Shown one piece after another: positions 16,445 to 27,134 of a stretch of 64,000 bases of DNA (the first letter of the stretch is position 1; each line of letters opens with the position of its first letter). Under the pieces are notes generated by a model. That model was not told the origin of the DNA and searched no databases. It was given only the letters and a program-made list of their open reading frames with translations. Origin of the DNA: Microbacterium suaedae (lineage in GTDB: Bacteria; Actinomycetota; Actinomycetes; Actinomycetales; Microbacteriaceae); contig NZ_PNFD01000001.1 of NCBI RefSeq assembly GCF_003254645.1, positions 1 through 64,000 of the forward strand, written 5' to 3'. A program made the position numbers and the translations under genes.

Positions 16445-17493
16445 CCGCGACCGTCGCCCGCACCGCCGCCCCGACTCCCTCCGTCGGGGCGGCTCGGCGT
16501 GCCCTGCTGCTGGGTGCGGGCGTTGCCGGTGTGGTGGCGGCAGCCGTCGTCTCCCTCGCCTTCGGGTCGCGGTTCGTCAGCGTCGAAGAGATCCTCACGG
16601 GCATCACGGCGTTCATGCGCGGGGAGATCGCAGACGGCATCGGCGCGATCGCCGTCCAGGAGAGAATCCCGCGCACGGTGCTCGCCGTCGTCTCCGGAGC
16701 CGCCCTCGCTCTCTCGGGCGCGGTCATGCAGGCGATCACGCGCAATCCGGTCGCCGATCCGGGCATCCTCGGCGTCAACTCCGGCGCGGCACTCTTCGTC
16801 GTGTGCGGTATGGCACTGTTCGGCATGTCGTCGACCTTCGAGTTCCTCGGACTCGCGCTCGCGGGCGCTTCCGTCGCTGCAGTGTTCGTCTATCTCGTGG
16901 GTTCCGTGGGCCCGGGCGGCGCCACGCCCATCAAGCTCGCCCTCGCGGGCGCCGCGACAACCGCGGCCCTCTCCTCCCTCGTGAGCGCCGTGCTGCTCCC
17001 GCGCGCGCAAGCGATGAACGAGTTCCGTTTCTGGCAGGTCGGGGGCGTCGGCGGGGCCACCTGGGAATCGATGGCGGTCGTGGTCCCCCTCCTCGCGGCC
17101 GCTGCGGTCGCGGCATTCGCCGTGGCCCCGGCCCTCAACGTCCTCGCCCTCGGCACCGAGGTCGCCGTCGGGCTGGGCGTGCGCGTCGGACGCACGCGTG
17201 CCATCGCCGCCATCGCCGGCGTCGTGCTGTGCGCCGCCGTCACCTCCGTCGCCGGCCCCATCGCCTTCGTCGGCCTCATGGTGCCGCACGTCGTGCGCCT
17301 GGTCTCGGGCCCCGATCTGCGATGGCTCCTGCCGATCTCGGCGATGGGCGGAGCCGTCCTCCTCACGGTCGCCGACACGGTGGGCCGGGTCATCGGCTCG
17401 CCGGGCGAGGTCGAGGCCGGGGTCGTCACGGCATTCCTCGGCGCGCCCGTCCTGGTGATCATCGCCCGCCGCACGCGGATGAGGGCACTGTGA
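16441..17493 (+). CDS. Iron-siderophore ABC transporter permease (FecCD family), first
   Basis: The 350-residue integral membrane protein has about nine or ten hydrophobic segments and the BtuC/FecCD motifs RIPRTVLAVVSGAALALSG and NPVADPGILGVNSGAAL. It also has the conserved GPIAFVGLMVPHVVRL near its C-terminus. GTG 16441 overlaps the binding-protein stop. It forms the membrane channel with the next gene. Confidence 0.95.
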   Translation: MTATVARTAAPTPSVGAARRALLLGAGVAGVVAAAVVSLAFGSRFVSVEEILTGITAFMRGEIADGIGAIAVQERIPRTVLAVVSGAALALSGAVMQAITRNPVADPGILGVNSGAALFVVCGMALFGMSSTFEFLGLALAGASVAAVFVYLVGSVGPGGATPIKLALAGAATTAALSSLVSAVLLPRAQAMNEFRFWQVGGVGGATWESMAVVVPLLAAAAVAAFAVAPALNVLALGTEVAVGLGVRVGRTRAIAAIAGVVLCAAVTSVAGPIAFVGLMVPHVVRLVSGPDLRWLLPISAMGGAVLLTVADTVGRVIGSPGEVEAGVVTAFLGAPVLVIIARRTRMRAL

Positions 17494-18551
17494 TGTCGAC
17501 GATCACCGACACGGCGGCGACCGTTGCCGCCCTCCCCCGCCTCCGCGCGGGCCGCCGCCGGCGGCTGCGCCGCCGCGCCGTCGGCGTCGTCCTGCTGTCC
17601 GCGCTGCTCGTCGTGCTCACCGGCGCCATGCTCGTGCTCGGGCAGACGGTCTACCCCCTCTCAGACGTCGTCGCCGTGATCGCCGGTGAGAGTGTGCCCG
17701 GCGCTTCCTTCACGGTGGGCACCCTGCGGATTCCGCGTGCGATCACAGGCATACTCGCCGGCATTGCGTTCGGCGTCGCCGGATCCACCTTCCAGACGAT
17801 GCTCCGCAACCCCCTCGCGAGTCCTGACGTCATCGGCATCACCTCGGGCGCGAGCGCCGCGGCCGTTCTCGCCCTCGTCGTCCTGCATCTCTCGATCGGC
17901 GCGACAACGCTGCTCGCCCTCATCGTGGGCATCGCGACGGCCGCCGCGATCTACGCCGCCTCCCGCGGCGGCGAGGCGACGGGCGGGCGTCTGATCCTCA
18001 TCGGCATCGGAATCGGCGCGATGCTCGACTCCGTCGTCGCGTTCCTCATCCAGCGCGCCGCCGAATGGGATGTGGCCGTCGCGATGCGATGGCTCACCGG
18101 CAGCCTCAACGGCTCCCGCACGGAGAGCCTGCCGCCCCTCGCCGCCGCGGTCCTCGTCCTCGTCCCCCTGGTGCTTCTGCTGTCGCGGAACCTCCGCGCA
18201 CTCGAGCTGGGGGACGCATCCGCGACGGCGCTCGGCGTGCGCGTCGATCGCACCCGGGTCCTTCTCGTCATCTCGGCCGTGGCCCTCGCCTGCTTCGCCA
18301 CGGCGACGACGGGGCCGATCGCGTTCGTCGCCTTCCTCGCCGGCCCCATCGCTCAGAGAATCGTCGGATCGGGATCCTCGCTTGTGATCCCGTCCGCGCT
18401 GGTCGGCGCCTGCCTCGTGCTCGCAGCGGACCTGCTCGGACAGTTCGCCTTCGGCACACGCTTCCCCGTCGGGGTCATCACCGGGATCCTCGGCGCGCCG
18501 TACCTCCTTGCCCTGCTCATCCGCACGAGCCGAAACGGAGCCTCCTCGTGA
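17493..18551 (+). CDS. Iron-siderophore ABC transporter permease (FecCD family), second
   Basis: The 352-residue paralogue of the preceding permease has a basic N-terminus (RLRAGRRRRLRRRAVG) followed by multiple helices. Family motifs are RIPRAITGILAGIAFGVAGS, NPLASPDVIGITSGASA and ATTGPIAFVAFLAGPIAQRI. ATG 17493 overlaps the preceding stop in TGATG. The heterodimeric FecC/FecD arrangement is typical. Confidence 0.95.
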   Translation: MSTITDTAATVAALPRLRAGRRRRLRRRAVGVVLLSALLVVLTGAMLVLGQTVYPLSDVVAVIAGESVPGASFTVGTLRIPRAITGILAGIAFGVAGSTFQTMLRNPLASPDVIGITSGASAAAVLALVVLHLSIGATTLLALIVGIATAAAIYAASRGGEATGGRLILIGIGIGAMLDSVVAFLIQRAAEWDVAVAMRWLTGSLNGSRTESLPPLAAAVLVLVPLVLLLSRNLRALELGDASATALGVRVDRTRVLLVISAVALACFATATTGPIAFVAFLAGPIAQRIVGSGSSLVIPSALVGACLVLAADLLGQFAFGTRFPVGVITGILGAPYLLALLIRTSRNGASS

Positions 18552-19387
18552 CCGCGCATCATTCCCTCGAAGCCCGTGCCCTCTCGGCTGGCTACGGAGC
18601 GCGCACCGTTGTCTCCGGCGTCGACCTCACCCTTCCGCCCGGACGCATCAGCGTCATCGTGGGTGCGAACGCGTGCGGGAAGTCGACGCTGCTGAAGACC
18701 TTCGCGCGCCTTCTCTCGCCCGCCGCGGGCGCGGTTCTGCTCGACGGCGAGCGCATCGACCGCACGCCCACGAAGCAGCTGGCACAGACTCTCGGCCTCC
18801 TGCCGCAGGCGCCGCTCGCCCCCGAGGGAATCGCGGTCGCCGATCTCGTCGGCCGCGGTCGCCATCCGCATCAGCGATTGTTCCGTTCCTGGTCGGGAGA
18901 CGACGAGCGCGCCGTCGCCTCGGCGCTCGCGGCAACGGGCACCGCTGAGCTCGCCGACCGCGATGTCGACGAACTGTCCGGCGGGCAGCGACAACGGGTG
19001 TGGATCGCGATGGCACTCGCGCAGGAGACCGAGCTGCTTCTTCTCGACGAGCCGACCACCTACCTGGATCTCGCCCATCAAGTCGAGGTGCTCGACCTCA
19101 TCACCGATCTCAACCGCGACCGCGGCACGACGATCGCGATGGTGCTCCACGACATCAACCTCGCGTCCCGCTACGCCGACCACCTCTTCGCGATGCGCGA
19201 CGGTGAGCTCGTCGCGAGTGGCGCGCCGAGCGACGTCGTGACAGCCGAGCTGATGCACCGGGTGTTCGGACTCGACAGCGACGTGATCCCGGACCCCGTC
19301 TCCGGCACCCCTCTCATTCTTCCCCGCGGCCGCCACCACGTGCGCGAGCCGCAACCGCAGACCCCCGCGACAGGAGCCTCCGTATGA
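18548..19387 (+). CDS. Iron-siderophore ABC transporter ATP-binding protein
   Basis: This 279-residue FecE/FepC-type ATPase has Walker A GANACGKSTLLK, signature LSGGQRQRVWIAMALAQ, Walker B ELLLLDEPTTYLD and the H-loop histidine in MVLHDINLA. GTG 18548 overlaps the permease stop (GTGA). It powers the two permeases above. Confidence 0.96.
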   Translation: MTAHHSLEARALSAGYGARTVVSGVDLTLPPGRISVIVGANACGKSTLLKTFARLLSPAAGAVLLDGERIDRTPTKQLAQTLGLLPQAPLAPEGIAVADLVGRGRHPHQRLFRSWSGDDERAVASALAATGTAELADRDVDELSGGQRQRVWIAMALAQETELLLLDEPTTYLDLAHQVEVLDLITDLNRDRGTTIAMVLHDINLASRYADHLFAMRDGELVASGAPSDVVTAELMHRVFGLDSDVIPDPVSGTPLILPRGRHHVREPQPQTPATGASV

Positions 19388-20310
19388 GCACGATCGCACC
19401 CTCGACCGATACCCGTCCGATGCGCTTCTTCCGCGTGCAGGTGGCCGCGATCCAGAACCTCACACCGAGCTTCCGACGGTTCACCTTCACGGGTGACGAT
19501 CTCGACGAATACGGCGACCCCGGATTCGATCAGCGCGTCAAGATCGTGTTCCCGAGCGAGCGACTGGCGCTCGATGAGATGCCCACGGGCGACGACTGGT
19601 ACGTCGAGTGGCGGGCGCGACCCGAGGCGGAGCGACCGCCGTTCCGCACCTACACCACGCGAGCCGTCCGCCCCGCGGTTCGTGAAGTCGACATCGACAT
19701 GGTCGCGCACGACGTGCAGGGCCCGGCATCTGCGTGGATCGACCGCGCGGCCGTCGGCGATGAGGTTCTCATCCTTGCGCCGACCGTGCACGCTGCGGGC
19801 GTGCCGCTCGGGGTCGATTTCGTCCCACCCGCCACGACGGAGGAGCTGCTGCTGGTCGGCGATGAGACCGCCGCGCCCGCGATCGCCGTCATCCTCGAGC
19901 AGCTGCCACGCACCGCGACCGGCATCGTCGTCCTCGAGGTGCCCGACGATCGCGACGCCGCCTATCTTCCGCCGCATCCGGGATTCCGCGTCTACGCGTC
20001 CGGACGCGGCGCGGGCGAGCGGCACGATCATCTCGTGCGCGTCGTCGAGGCACACGCCGGCGTGCTGTGCCCCGATGGGCGCGGTGGCGACGTCGAGGAG
20101 ATCGACATAGACCACGATCTCCTCTGGGAGGTGCCGCGAACGGCCAAGGGCGGGGCGGCGCTCAAGAGCGCGCCCCTGTACGCGTGGATCGCCGGAGAGG
20201 CCGGGGCCGTGAAGGCACTGCGGCGCCACCTCGTCCGCGACGTCGGCGTCGACCGTCGCGCCGTCGCCTTCATGGGCTACTGGCGGCTGGGGCGCGCGGA
20301 GGGGAGCTGA
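19384..20310 (+). CDS. Siderophore-interacting protein (flavin ferric-siderophore reductase)
   Basis: This 308-residue SIP family protein has an N-terminal FAD-binding barrel with RTYTTRAVRP, the flavin-binding motif. A NAD(P)H-binding-like domain has LLVGDETAAPAIAVIL. The C-terminal AWIAGEAGAVKALRRHLV and AVAFMGYWRLGRAE are SIP hallmarks. Such enzymes reduce imported ferric siderophore in the cytoplasm to release iron. It overlaps the ATPase by 4 bp (ATGA) and ends the operon, 6 bp from the convergent SorC gene. Confidence 0.95.
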   Translation: MSTIAPSTDTRPMRFFRVQVAAIQNLTPSFRRFTFTGDDLDEYGDPGFDQRVKIVFPSERLALDEMPTGDDWYVEWRARPEAERPPFRTYTTRAVRPAVREVDIDMVAHDVQGPASAWIDRAAVGDEVLILAPTVHAAGVPLGVDFVPPATTEELLLVGDETAAPAIAVILEQLPRTATGIVVLEVPDDRDAAYLPPHPGFRVYASGRGAGERHDHLVRVVEAHAGVLCPDGRGGDVEEIDIDHDLLWEVPRTAKGGAALKSAPLYAWIAGEAGAVKALRRHLVRDVGVDRRAVAFMGYWRLGRAEGS

Positions 20311-20316
20311 GCGACC

Positions 20317-21273
20317 TCAGCCGTGCTCGACGAGAGCGCCGGCAAGCGCTTCGTCGAGCACCACGTCGGTGACGACGCCCGCCGCCAGCGCGCCGCGGAG
20401 TGCGCGGAGTTTGTGCTGACCGGCCGCGATGCAGACGCGGCGGGGAACGCGCCGCAGGCGATCGATCGAGGGGCCCGTCGCACGCGCATTCAGGCGCACA
20501 TCCCGCCAGGATCCGTCGCTGCGGAAGAACACAGTCGCCACGTCGCCGACCGCCTGGTCCTCCGCGAGACTCGCGTAGTCGGCCTCGTCGAGGTAGCCGC
20601 CCACGTACACATGGCTCGGCACGTCAGCGGACGGTGAACCGACGCTGAACAGCGCCATATCCATGCGCGCCTGCAGCCCCAGAACGCGCCGGGTCATCCG
20701 CTCTCGCCACATGGCGTCGCGCGTTGCCGGATCGTCGAAGAATGCGGGAACAGGAAACTGCTGCACCACGGCCCCGAACGCATCGCCGAAGCGCAACAGG
20801 ATCTCGCTCGAGTACTCCACCCCCGTCGTCTGCGTGTTGCCGGCGCCGTTGAGCTGGACGAACGTCGTGTTGTGCGTGTCCTTCTTGGGCAGCATGCGGC
20901 TCACGACGCTCAACGTCGACCCCCACGCCAGCCCGACGACCATGTTCGATTCGACGAACTGCGCGAGCAGGCGTGCCGCCGTGAGTGCCACGCGCTCGAG
21001 CCGGTCGGCCTCGCTGACGTTCTCCGGGACGGGGACGACGTGCGCGGCGACTCCGAAGCGCTCGTCGACGAGTCGTTCGAGCTCCTCCCCGTGCGCGTGC
21101 GGTGACGAAAGCCGGATGTCGACGATGCCCCGCTCACGCGCGAAGCTGAGCAGGCGCGAGACCGATGATCGCGACATGCGCAGCTCATGCGCGATCGCCG
21201 CCATCGTCTTGTCCTGCATGTAGTAGAGCTGCGCGGCGGTGAACGCCTGCGACAGCCTGTCGCTCTGCGACAC
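20317..21273 (-). CDS. SorC/DeoR-type sugar-binding transcriptional regulator
   Basis: The product is 318 residues. An N-terminal helix-turn-helix (AAIAHELRMSRSSVSRLLSFARERG) precedes a sugar-phosphate-binding SorC domain (MVVGLAWGSTLSVVSRMLP, then NGAGNTQTTGVEYSSEILLRF). GTG 21273 is chosen over ATG 21327 because AGGAGG precedes it by seven bases and the longer form would overlap the palindrome at 21312. It diverges from glpD, and its effector is probably glycerol-3-phosphate or a related polyol phosphate; this is inferred from position. Confidence 0.93.
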   Translation of the reverse strand: MSQSDRLSQAFTAAQLYYMQDKTMAAIAHELRMSRSSVSRLLSFARERGIVDIRLSSPHAHGEELERLVDERFGVAAHVVPVPENVSEADRLERVALTAARLLAQFVESNMVVGLAWGSTLSVVSRMLPKKDTHNTTFVQLNGAGNTQTTGVEYSSEILLRFGDAFGAVVQQFPVPAFFDDPATRDAMWRERMTRRVLGLQARMDMALFSVGSPSADVPSHVYVGGYLDEADYASLAEDQAVGDVATVFFRSDGSWRDVRLNARATGPSIDRLRRVPRRVCIAAGQHKLRALRGALAAGVVTDVVLDEALAGALVEHG

Positions 21274-21311
21274 GCTCCGACCTCCTCGTACGGCGCACCT
21301 CGCGCGCCGAT

Positions 21312-21348
21312 GTGCACATATGTGCACCCAGCTTGTACGTATGTGACC
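21312..21348. promoter_or_regulatory. Operator pair between sorC-type regulator and glpD
   Basis: A perfect 16-bp palindrome GTGCACATATGTGCAC lies at 21312-21327. A second related site, TGTACGTATGTGACC (21334-21348), repeats its TATGTG core exactly 21 bp downstream. Two helical turns put both sites on the same DNA face, fitting cooperative binding by the divergent SorC protein. Confidence 0.65.
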
Positions 21349-21391
21349 GCTGGGTCAAGGTGAAAGTCACCCGAGAGAAACGAGGCCGAAG

Positions 21392-23086
21392 ATGTCTGAG
21401 CACTCCCCCCACAGCATGCGCGCCGCGGTGCGCTCCGTCCGCGACGCCGGCCGCGCCACCGTCCTCGTCATCGGCGGCGGGATCAACGGAATCGCGACGT
21501 TCCGCGATCTCGCCCTCCAGGGCCTCGACGTCGTTCTCGTCGAGCGCGGCGACTTCGCCGGCGGCGCCTCCTCGGCCTCCAGTCACATGATCCACGGCGG
21601 GGTCCGCTACCTCGAGAACGGCGAGTTCCGCCTCGTCAAGGAGTCCGTTCAGGAGCGCAACCGACTGCTCCGGCTCGCACCGCACTTCGTCAAGCCGCTC
21701 GAGACGACGATCCCGATCTACTCGACGTTCTCCGGGATCCTCGCGGCGCCCCTGCGCTTCCTGACGCATCGCTCGGGCAAGCCGCAGGAGCGTGGCGCCG
21801 CCCTCATCAAGATCGGCTTGACGCTCTACGACACCTTCTCGCGTGATGGCGGATCGGTGCCCCGGCACCGCTTCCTCGGGCGGAAGAAGTCCCGCGCCGA
21901 ACTTCCCGCACTTGACGAGAACGTCAAGTACACCGCGACCTACTTCGATGCGTCGATGCACGACCCCGAACGCCTCGCCCTCGACGTCCTTCTCGACGGC
22001 CTCGCCGCGAATGACCGTGCGCGCGCCCTCAACTACGTCGAGGCCGTCGGCCGCACCGAAGACGGCGTGACGCTGCGTGATCGCGAAACGGGCGAAGAGT
22101 TCACGGTTTCGGCGGATGTCGTCGTCAACGCCTCCGGTCCGTGGACGGACCTCACGAACGCGCAGCTCGGCCAGCAGACGCGTTTCATGGGCGGGACGAA
22201 GGGCTCCCACATCGTCCTCGACCACCCCGAGCTGCTCGCGGCGACAAAGGGTCGCGAGATCTTCTTCGAGCACTCGGACGGACGGATCGTGCTCATCTAC
22301 CCGCTCAAGGATCGCGTGCTCGTCGGGACCACCGACATCGACGCCGACCCTTCGGAGCCGGCTGTGTGCACGGAGGAGGAGATCGACTACTTCTTCGACC
22401 TCATCCACCACGTCTTCCCGCAGATTGCGGTCGACCGCGACCAGATCGTGTATCGATTCTCCGGCATCAGGCCACTCCCGCGACACGAGGACACAGCACC
22501 CGGATTCGTCTCGCGCGACTATCGCGTCGAAATCGACGATTCGCGCTCGACGCCTGTCGTGAGCCTCGTCGGCGGCAAGTGGACGACGTTCCGAGCGCTT
22601 GGCGAATCCCTCTCGACGAAGGTGCTCGAACTCCTCGGGCGCGGGCGCTCCGCCTCGACGACCGACCGCCCCATCGGAGGCGGACGCGGATTCCCCACGA
22701 GCGACGCCGAGCGCCGGGAATGGATCGGTGCCCATCTGGCAGGTGCGGGTGACCGCGCCGACGTGCTCCTCGCGCGCTACGGCACACGGGCGTCCGAGGT
22801 GTGGGCTCACATCCAGAAGGGCGAAGATGCGCCGCTCGCCGACGGCGCCGTCTCGACGCGCGAACTCGCATGGATGGTTGAAAACGAGTTCGTCGTGCAC
22901 CTGCGCGATGTGATCCTGCGGCGAACGAGCCTCGCCTTCACGGGCGACGCGTCGTCCGAGGTCATCGACGAGCTGGCAGACGCCCTCGCCTCCCTCCTCG
23001 GCTGGGACGCCACCCGACGCCACGAAGAGGCGACACAGATACGACAGGAGCTGGGCGACCGCCACGGCGTCGCCCTCGCCTCCTGA
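21392..23086 (+). CDS. glpD: Glycerol-3-phosphate dehydrogenase, FAD-dependent
   Basis: It oxidises glycerol-3-phosphate to dihydroxyacetone phosphate at the membrane, feeding electrons to quinones. The 564-residue protein has the dinucleotide fold VLVIGGGINGIATFRDLALQ and the GlpD motif ASSHMIHGGVRYLE. It also has SGIRPLPR and SLVGGKWTTFRALGE. The C-terminal helical domain is present. It leads the glpD-glpF-glpK operon. Confidence 0.96.
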   Translation: MSEHSPHSMRAAVRSVRDAGRATVLVIGGGINGIATFRDLALQGLDVVLVERGDFAGGASSASSHMIHGGVRYLENGEFRLVKESVQERNRLLRLAPHFVKPLETTIPIYSTFSGILAAPLRFLTHRSGKPQERGAALIKIGLTLYDTFSRDGGSVPRHRFLGRKKSRAELPALDENVKYTATYFDASMHDPERLALDVLLDGLAANDRARALNYVEAVGRTEDGVTLRDRETGEEFTVSADVVVNASGPWTDLTNAQLGQQTRFMGGTKGSHIVLDHPELLAATKGREIFFEHSDGRIVLIYPLKDRVLVGTTDIDADPSEPAVCTEEEIDYFFDLIHHVFPQIAVDRDQIVYRFSGIRPLPRHEDTAPGFVSRDYRVEIDDSRSTPVVSLVGGKWTTFRALGESLSTKVLELLGRGRSASTTDRPIGGGRGFPTSDAERREWIGAHLAGAGDRADVLLARYGTRASEVWAHIQKGEDAPLADGAVSTRELAWMVENEFVVHLRDVILRRTSLAFTGDASSEVIDELADALASLLGWDATRRHEEATQIRQELGDRHGVALAS

Positions 23087-23100
23087 CGCGCGAGACGCTC

Positions 23101-23166
23101 CCCTGGGGCCGGGATCCGCCCGCCCCCAGGGTCGTCACGCGAGCGCGCCGGCAAGAGCTGCCGGCG
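23101..23166 (+). terminator. Two hairpins between glpD and glpF
   Basis: One 8-bp stem pairs 23101-23108 with 23124-23131. A second pairs 23146-23153 with 23159-23166 around a 5-nt loop, just before the glpF ribosome-binding site. Neither has a T run, so partial attenuation or mRNA processing is as likely as termination. Confidence 0.5.
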
Positions 23167-23185
23167 AAGAAAGGTCAATGAAGAC

Positions 23186-23941
23186 ATGGAAGAACTGAAT
23201 TACGGGCTCTACTTCACGTCGGAGCTCGTGGGCACGGCTATGCTCGTGCTGCTCGGATGCGGTGTCGTCGCCAACGTGGTGCTCGCGAAGAACAAGGGCT
23301 TCGGCGGCGGTTTCCTCATGGTCAACTGGGGCTGGGGACTCGCGGTCTTCGCGGGTGTTCTCGTCTCGGCCTATTCAGGCGCGATCATCAACCCCGCCGT
23401 CGGAATCGGGCTCCTCGTCGCCGGATCCATCACTTTCCCGATGTTCCTCATCGCGACGGCCGCCGAACTCCTCGGCGGCATCATCGGCGCAATCGTCTGC
23501 TATCTCGCCTACAAGAAGCACTTCGACCAGGAAGAAGACGCGGGCAAGAAGCTCGGCGTCTTCTCGACCGGCCCCGAGATCCGCTCCTACGGTCTCAACT
23601 TCCTGACCGAGGTCATCGGGACCTTCGTTCTCGTGTTCGTGATCTTCGCGTTCGCCGACTATGGCGACATCACGGTCGGCGTCCCCGGGGGCCTCGGACC
23701 GCTGGCGGCACTCCCCGTCGCCCTCCTCGTCGTCGGCATCGGCGCCTCGCTCGGCGGCCCGACCGGCTACGCCATCAACCCCGCCCGCGACCTCGGTCCG
23801 CGCATCGCCCACGCAATCCTCCCGATCCCCGGCAAGGGATCCAGCGACTGGGCATACTCGTGGGTGCCGGTCGCAGGCCCCCTCGTCGGCGGCGTGCTCG
23901 CCGCGCTCGCCGCGCCCCTGCTGCTCGGACTCGCAGCCTGA
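23186..23941 (+). CDS. glpF: Glycerol facilitator, MIP/aquaporin family
   Basis: It lets glycerol diffuse across the membrane. The 251-residue protein has six helices and both half-pore motifs, INPAVGIGL and [10 protein letters not shown]; the Asp after the second NPAR is typical of glycerol facilitators rather than water channels. It is followed 41 bp later by glpK, which traps the glycerol. Confidence 0.96.
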   Translation: MEELNYGLYFTSELVGTAMLVLLGCGVVANVVLAKNKGFGGGFLMVNWGWGLAVFAGVLVSAYSGAIINPAVGIGLLVAGSITFPMFLIATAAELLGGIIGAIVCYLAYKKHFDQEEDAGKKLGVFSTGPEIRSYGLNFLTEVIGTFVLVFVIFAFADYGDITVGVPGGLGPLAALPVALLVVGIGASLGGPTGYAINPARDLGPRIAHAILPIPGKGSSDWAYSWVPVAGPLVGGVLAALAAPLLLGLAA

Positions 23942-23982
23942 CGTCCCCCGACCATCACCAAGCATTCAAAGGAGAAGCACCC

Positions 23983-25497
<1,515 letters not shown>

Positions 25498-25509
25498 GCG
25501 CTCGCACAC

Positions 25510-25553
25510 GCGAACGAGGGCCGGGAGCCGATTGGCTCCCGGCCCTCGTTCGC
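25510..25553. terminator. Very strong terminator between glpK and ffh
   Basis: A perfect 20-bp inverted repeat (25510-25529 with 25534-25553) has a 4-nt GATT loop. It separates two convergent genes and lacks a long T run on either side. Confidence 0.9.
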
Positions 25554-25561
25554 TGTCGGGG

Positions 25562-27121
25562 TCAGTTCTTCCCGAACAGCTTCTGGATCTCCGCCATGTC
25601 GGTTTCGCTCGGCTGCGGGGCCGATGCGCCCAGCCCGAAGCCGGATCCCGTCGGCTGCGCCGTGGCGGCCTCGTCGCCCTGCACCGCGCGCTTGGCTGGG
25701 TTTCCCGAGCGTCCGCCCTGGTACTTGCCCTTCTTGCCCTTCTTGGCGCGCTTCGACGAGGCGCCCGGCTTCGCGCCCGGCATCGCCCCCATGCCGGGGA
25801 CGCCCGCGTTCTCGCCGCGCGCAACCTTCTTCATCATCTTCGCGGCCTGCTCGAAGCGGTTCACGAGCTGATTGACGTCGGTGACGGTCACGCCCGATCC
25901 GCGAGCGATGCGCGCGCGGCGGGAACCGTTGAGGATCTTCGTGTTATGACGCTCGGCAGGGGTCATGCCGCGGATGATCGCCTCGGTGCGACCGATCTCG
26001 CTCTCGTCGAAGTCCTGCAGCTGCTGCTTCATCTGCCCGCCCATGCCGGGGAGCATGCCGAGCATCTTCTTCATCGAGCCCATCTTCTTGAGCTGCTGCA
26101 TCTGCTCGAGGAAGTCGTCGAGGGTGAAGGCCTCCTTCGCGAGCTTGTCGGCGACCTTCTGCGCCTCTTCCTCGTCGAAGGCCTGCTGGGCCTGCTCGAT
26201 GAGCGTGAGGATGTCGCCGAGATCGAGGATTCGGCTCGCCATGCGATCGGGGTGGAAGTCCTCGAGCGCATCGAGGTCCTCGCCCGTCGACGCGAAGATG
26301 ATCGGGCGCTGCGTCACGGAAGCGACCGAGAGCGCGGCGCCGCCGCGCTGGTCTCCGTCAAGCTTCGACAGGACGACGCCCGTGAAGTCGACGCCCTCAA
26401 GGAAGGCCTTCGCCGTGTTCACGGCGTCCTGACCGATCATCGAGTCGATGACGAACAGGACCTCGTCTGGATCCGTCGCGCGACGGATCTTCGAGGCCTG
26501 CTTCATGAGCTCCTCGTCGACGCCGAGGCGGCCGGCCGTGTCGATGATGACGATGTCGTGCTGGCGCTGCTTGGCGAGCTCGACGCCCGCCTCCGAGACC
26601 TTGACAGGATCGCCGACGCCGTTGCCCGGCTCGGGGGCGTAGACCGCAGCACCCGCCTGCTCGGCGACGATCTGCAGCTGATTCACGGCGTTCGGTCGCT
26701 GAAGGTCGGCCGCGACGAGGATCGGCGTGTGGCCGTCTTTCTGCAGCTTCTTGGCGAGCTTGCCCGCGAACGTCGTCTTACCCGACCCCTGCAGGCCCGC
26801 GAGCATGATCACGGTCGGCGGCGTCTTCGCGAAGCGCAGCTTGCGCTGCTCGCCGCCGAGGATGCGAACGAGCTCCTCGTTGACGATCTGCACGACCTGC
26901 TGGGCCGGGTTGAGAGCCTTGTTCACCTCGTCGCCGAGTGCGCGCTCGCGCACGTGCGATGTGAATTCCTTGACGACCTCGAGCGCGACGTCGGCGTCGA
27001 GCAGGGCACGCCTGATCTCACGCACGGTGCCGTCGACGTCGGCCGCCGACAGCCGTCCCTTGGTGCGGAGATTCTTGAAGGTCTCGGTGAGACGGTCGGA
27101 GAGCGTGCCGAAAGTAGCCAT
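25562..27121 (-). CDS. ffh: Signal recognition particle protein Ffh
   Basis: It is the GTPase that delivers nascent membrane proteins to FtsY. The 519-residue product has an N-terminal four-helix bundle, G1 GLQGSGKTTFAGKLA, G3 DTAGRLGVDEELM and G4 TKLDGD-type SKLDGDQRGG. It continues into a methionine-rich M domain (EQMQQLKKMGSMKKMLGMLPG) that binds SRP RNA. A Gly/Lys-rich tail follows. The partner FtsY is encoded at 35186. Confidence 0.98.
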   Translation of the reverse strand: MATFGTLSDRLTETFKNLRTKGRLSAADVDGTVREIRRALLDADVALEVVKEFTSHVRERALGDEVNKALNPAQQVVQIVNEELVRILGGEQRKLRFAKTPPTVIMLAGLQGSGKTTFAGKLAKKLQKDGHTPILVAADLQRPNAVNQLQIVAEQAGAAVYAPEPGNGVGDPVKVSEAGVELAKQRQHDIVIIDTAGRLGVDEELMKQASKIRRATDPDEVLFVIDSMIGQDAVNTAKAFLEGVDFTGVVLSKLDGDQRGGAALSVASVTQRPIIFASTGEDLDALEDFHPDRMASRILDLGDILTLIEQAQQAFDEEEAQKVADKLAKEAFTLDDFLEQMQQLKKMGSMKKMLGMLPGMGGQMKQQLQDFDESEIGRTEAIIRGMTPAERHNTKILNGSRRARIARGSGVTVTDVNQLVNRFEQAAKMMKKVARGENAGVPGMGAMPGAKPGASSKRAKKGKKGKYQGGRSGNPAKRAVQGDEAATAQPTGSGFGLGASAPQPSETDMAEIQKLFGKN

Positions 27122-27134
27122 GATTCTCCCGATT

